Shown here: positions 62,537-64,000 of the stretch, piece by piece
How the letters are laid out: each line of letters begins with the position of its first letter
Numbering within the stretch: position 1 is the first letter of the stretch
Assembly: GCF_019670105.1 (NCBI RefSeq)
Contig: NZ_AP023032.1
Coordinates: forward strand, 3,731,501 to 3,795,500
Origin: Agarivorans albus
Lineage (GTDB): Bacteria > Pseudomonadota > Gammaproteobacteria > Enterobacterales > Celerinatantimonadaceae
Direction: 5' to 3'
Length of the DNA stretch: 64,000 nt
The notes under the pieces: model-generated
The model's input: the letters and a program-made list of their open reading frames with translations, nothing else
What the model was told of the DNA's origin: nothing
Database searches by the model: none
Made by a program: the position numbers and the translations under genes

Positions 62537-64000
62537 ATCTCTTTCTTCAAGCCTAGGTTTATTACTGCTACTGCTAAGCGCATACTATTTTAGCCGCCCC
62601 GCCATTGCACCGGTTGGTTTGGCAGACGCAATGCTGACTAACATTTGGCTACCTACCGCGCTAATGGCTTTATGCACTGGCGCACTGCTGGCAAGTTCTG
62701 GCTTCTTAATTCAAAACAGCTTAGATAACGACTTTGCCTCCCCATCTACCTTAGGAATTGCCGCTGGTGCGCTGCTTGGTGCAGTGCTAGTACGGGTAAT
62801 TGTACCTGAGGCCAATCTACAACTGGTATGGATGGGTGCCTTAGTGGGTGGCCTGTTGCTGTCTTTAGCGGTATTAGCGGTTAGCCAGCTAATTGGAGGC
62901 GGCAAACTACCAGTGGTTTTAATTGGCATGGCGCTAGGTTTAAGCGCTGGCGCGCTCTCTTCGCTGTTTATGCTGTACTTCGAAAATCAAACCGATGGCT
63001 TGTTTTTATGGGGCAGCGGCCAAGTACTTCAAACCAACCCTGAAGTACTAAAACAAACAGCGCTACCCATGCTGGCATTTTTAGCCTTAAGCCTCTTGGT
63101 CTTACCTAAGTTAGCGCTATTTTTATTAGGCGATACCAATGCCGCAGCCTTGGGTTTAGCAGTTAAACCTTGGCGCTGGACTATTTTGCTGCTCGCCATT
63201 GGCCAAGCTGCCTTAGCCACTTCAATTGTTGGCATGATTGGCTTTGTGGGCTTAATGGCGCCTCACCTTACTCGCTTAGTATTAAGACTCGCTAAGGGCG
63301 AAAACAATAATGTCGCTTTACAATGGCTAGTCACCGTTATTATTGGTGCAGCCTTAGTATTAGCCGCAGAGTGGTGCTCGCGTAGCTTACTGTTTCTAGG
63401 GTATCGCTTACCAACTGGCGCTTTTACTGCCTTGCTTGGTGCGCCTTACTTTGTATTCCTGCTCTTTCAACGCTCGGGTAAAGCGCTTGCAGCCGTGGAA
63501 AGCCAAAACATCGGCTTAACACCTATCATTCATGCCCGCCCTCGCGTGGTACTGGCTTCGCTTTGCGCTCTGCTTGGTTTAAGTTTGTTTTTTTGTTTGC
63601 GCAGCCCACAAGATGTAGGCGCAATATGGGTGAATCAGCGGGTGCTGTTGGCGGGTTTAGGTGGTTTTGGCTTAGCCTGCGCAGGTACTTTGCTGCAAAC
63701 CTTATTTAAAAACCCCATGGCCAGCCCAGATATTTCTGGTGTAAGTGCGGTGGCAGTATTACTGATTGCCGTGGTATTGGTGTACTTTCCTGCAGCGAAT
63801 CAATGGCAGTTAACCCTCGCCGCGTTGGTCGGTGGAAGCTTAGTGATTGGCTTACTGTCTTGGGGCTTAAAGCAGCAGCTCAGTGTTGCCCAGCTAGCCT
63901 TATTTGGCATTGTAATTACTGCCTTTGCTGGCACCGCCACCCAGATTTTACTCACCTTTGGCAGCTCCACCGCCTCGGTCACCATGATGTGGTTAGCGGG
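62529..64000 (+). CDS. FhuB-like fused FecCD permease (3' end outside window)
   Basis: The frame starts at GTG 62529 and is open to the window end. The first half is a full FecCD permease, with GSGQVLQTNPEVLKQTA and GMIGFVGLMAPHLTRLVLR, the latter being the family's ATPase-contact motif. After a link near 63530 a second permease copy begins (VNQRVLLAGLGGFGLACAGTLLQTLFKNPMASPDISGVS). This duplication is the FhuB type, where one polypeptide makes the whole channel. The frame overlaps the binding-protein stop by 8 bp, completing a receptor-ATPase-binding protein-permease operon. Confidence 0.9.
   Translation, partial: MVKSLSSSLGLLLLLLSAYYFSRPAIAPVGLADAMLTNIWLPTALMALCTGALLASSGFLIQNSLDNDFASPSTLGIAAGALLGAVLVRVIVPEANLQLVWMGALVGGLLLSLAVLAVSQLIGGGKLPVVLIGMALGLSAGALSSLFMLYFENQTDGLFLWGSGQVLQTNPEVLKQTALPMLAFLALSLLVLPKLALFLLGDTNAAALGLAVKPWRWTILLLAIGQAALATSIVGMIGFVGLMAPHLTRLVLRLAKGENNNVALQWLVTVIIGAALVLAAEWCSRSLLFLGYRLPTGAFTALLGAPYFVFLLFQRSGKALAAVESQNIGLTPIIHARPRVVLASLCALLGLSLFFCLRSPQDVGAIWVNQRVLLAGLGGFGLACAGTLLQTLFKNPMASPDISGVSAVAVLLIAVVLVYFPAANQWQLTLAALVGGSLVIGLLSWGLKQQLSVAQLALFGIVITAFAGTATQILLTFGSSTASVTMMWLA

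Noticed and set aside
1-64000. CRISPR arrays, prophage genes, integrons, tRNA or rRNA genes
   Set aside because: No regular spaced repeats, phage structural genes, integrase or RNA-gene sequences were recognised on reading either strand.

Overview
The window reads as chromosomal DNA from a marine gammaproteobacterium of the Alteromonadales/Vibrionales type. Gene order (divergent serB/smp beside the deo operon, holD-rimI), the xylan-degrading enzymes, NhaR, a PEP-CTERM protein and numerous outer-membrane barrels suggest something like Agarivorans. This is inferred from protein character, not from a database match. Coding density is high. No rRNA, tRNA, prophage or CRISPR array is visible. A PilZ gene runs off the left edge and a FhuB-like permease runs off the right edge.

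Layout. 1-9.1 kb: PilZ protein, serB, smp, then a nucleoside uptake and breakdown operon read leftward as nupC-deoC-deoA-deoB-deoD. 9.4-12.1 kb: a XapX protein, a zinc-ribbon transposase-like protein and a TatD/YjjV nuclease. 12.6-17.4 kb: a BMP-type nucleoside ABC importer (binding protein, double ATPase, two permeases), which adds a second nucleoside entry route near deo. 17.4-21.3 kb: prfC, a PEP-CTERM protein and an uncharacterised outer-membrane barrel. 21.4-35 kb: an envelope region holding a DUF2860 barrel, a DUF3313 lipoprotein, a patatin lipoprotein, GltS, an RND pump with its adaptor, a truncated hydrolase-like protein, a LysR regulator, a degraded barrel gene and an Omp85-like barrel. 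35-38 kb: a DUF2955/FUSC protein with an HlyD adaptor and an AI-2E family protein. 38-49 kb: GH31 and GH10 glycosidases around nhaR, an HPF-like/YccA/YebE set, DUF2986, and a thioredoxin-like/MipA pair. 49-51.6 kb: rimI, holD, rluF and an HDOD protein. 51.8-53.3 kb: a nickel superoxide dismutase operon behind a Fur box. 53.4-55.4 kb: a Crp/Fnr regulator behind a second Fur box, a VOC protein, a MITE-like element and a DUF4019 protein. 55.5-64 kb: a siderophore island consisting of an IucA/IucC synthetase, an MFS protein, a TonB receptor and a FecBCD-type importer around a third Fur box.

The most interesting observation is a motif of about 23 bp (core TTGAATTTCTCTAAACC) found six times between 21.6 and 33.6 kb. 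Each copy points at a nearby gene: two tiny single-span membrane proteins that are easy to miss, the DUF2860 barrel, the RND adaptor, the truncated hydrolase and the Omp85-like barrel. A LysR regulator sits inside the same block. I infer an undescribed envelope or efflux regulon. The second theme is iron: three Fur boxes tie a nickel-dependent SOD, a Crp/Fnr regulator with a tiny membrane protein, and a siderophore system to iron starvation.

Limits: all functions come from reading translated sequence and motifs by eye. No alignment, structure prediction or database search was run.
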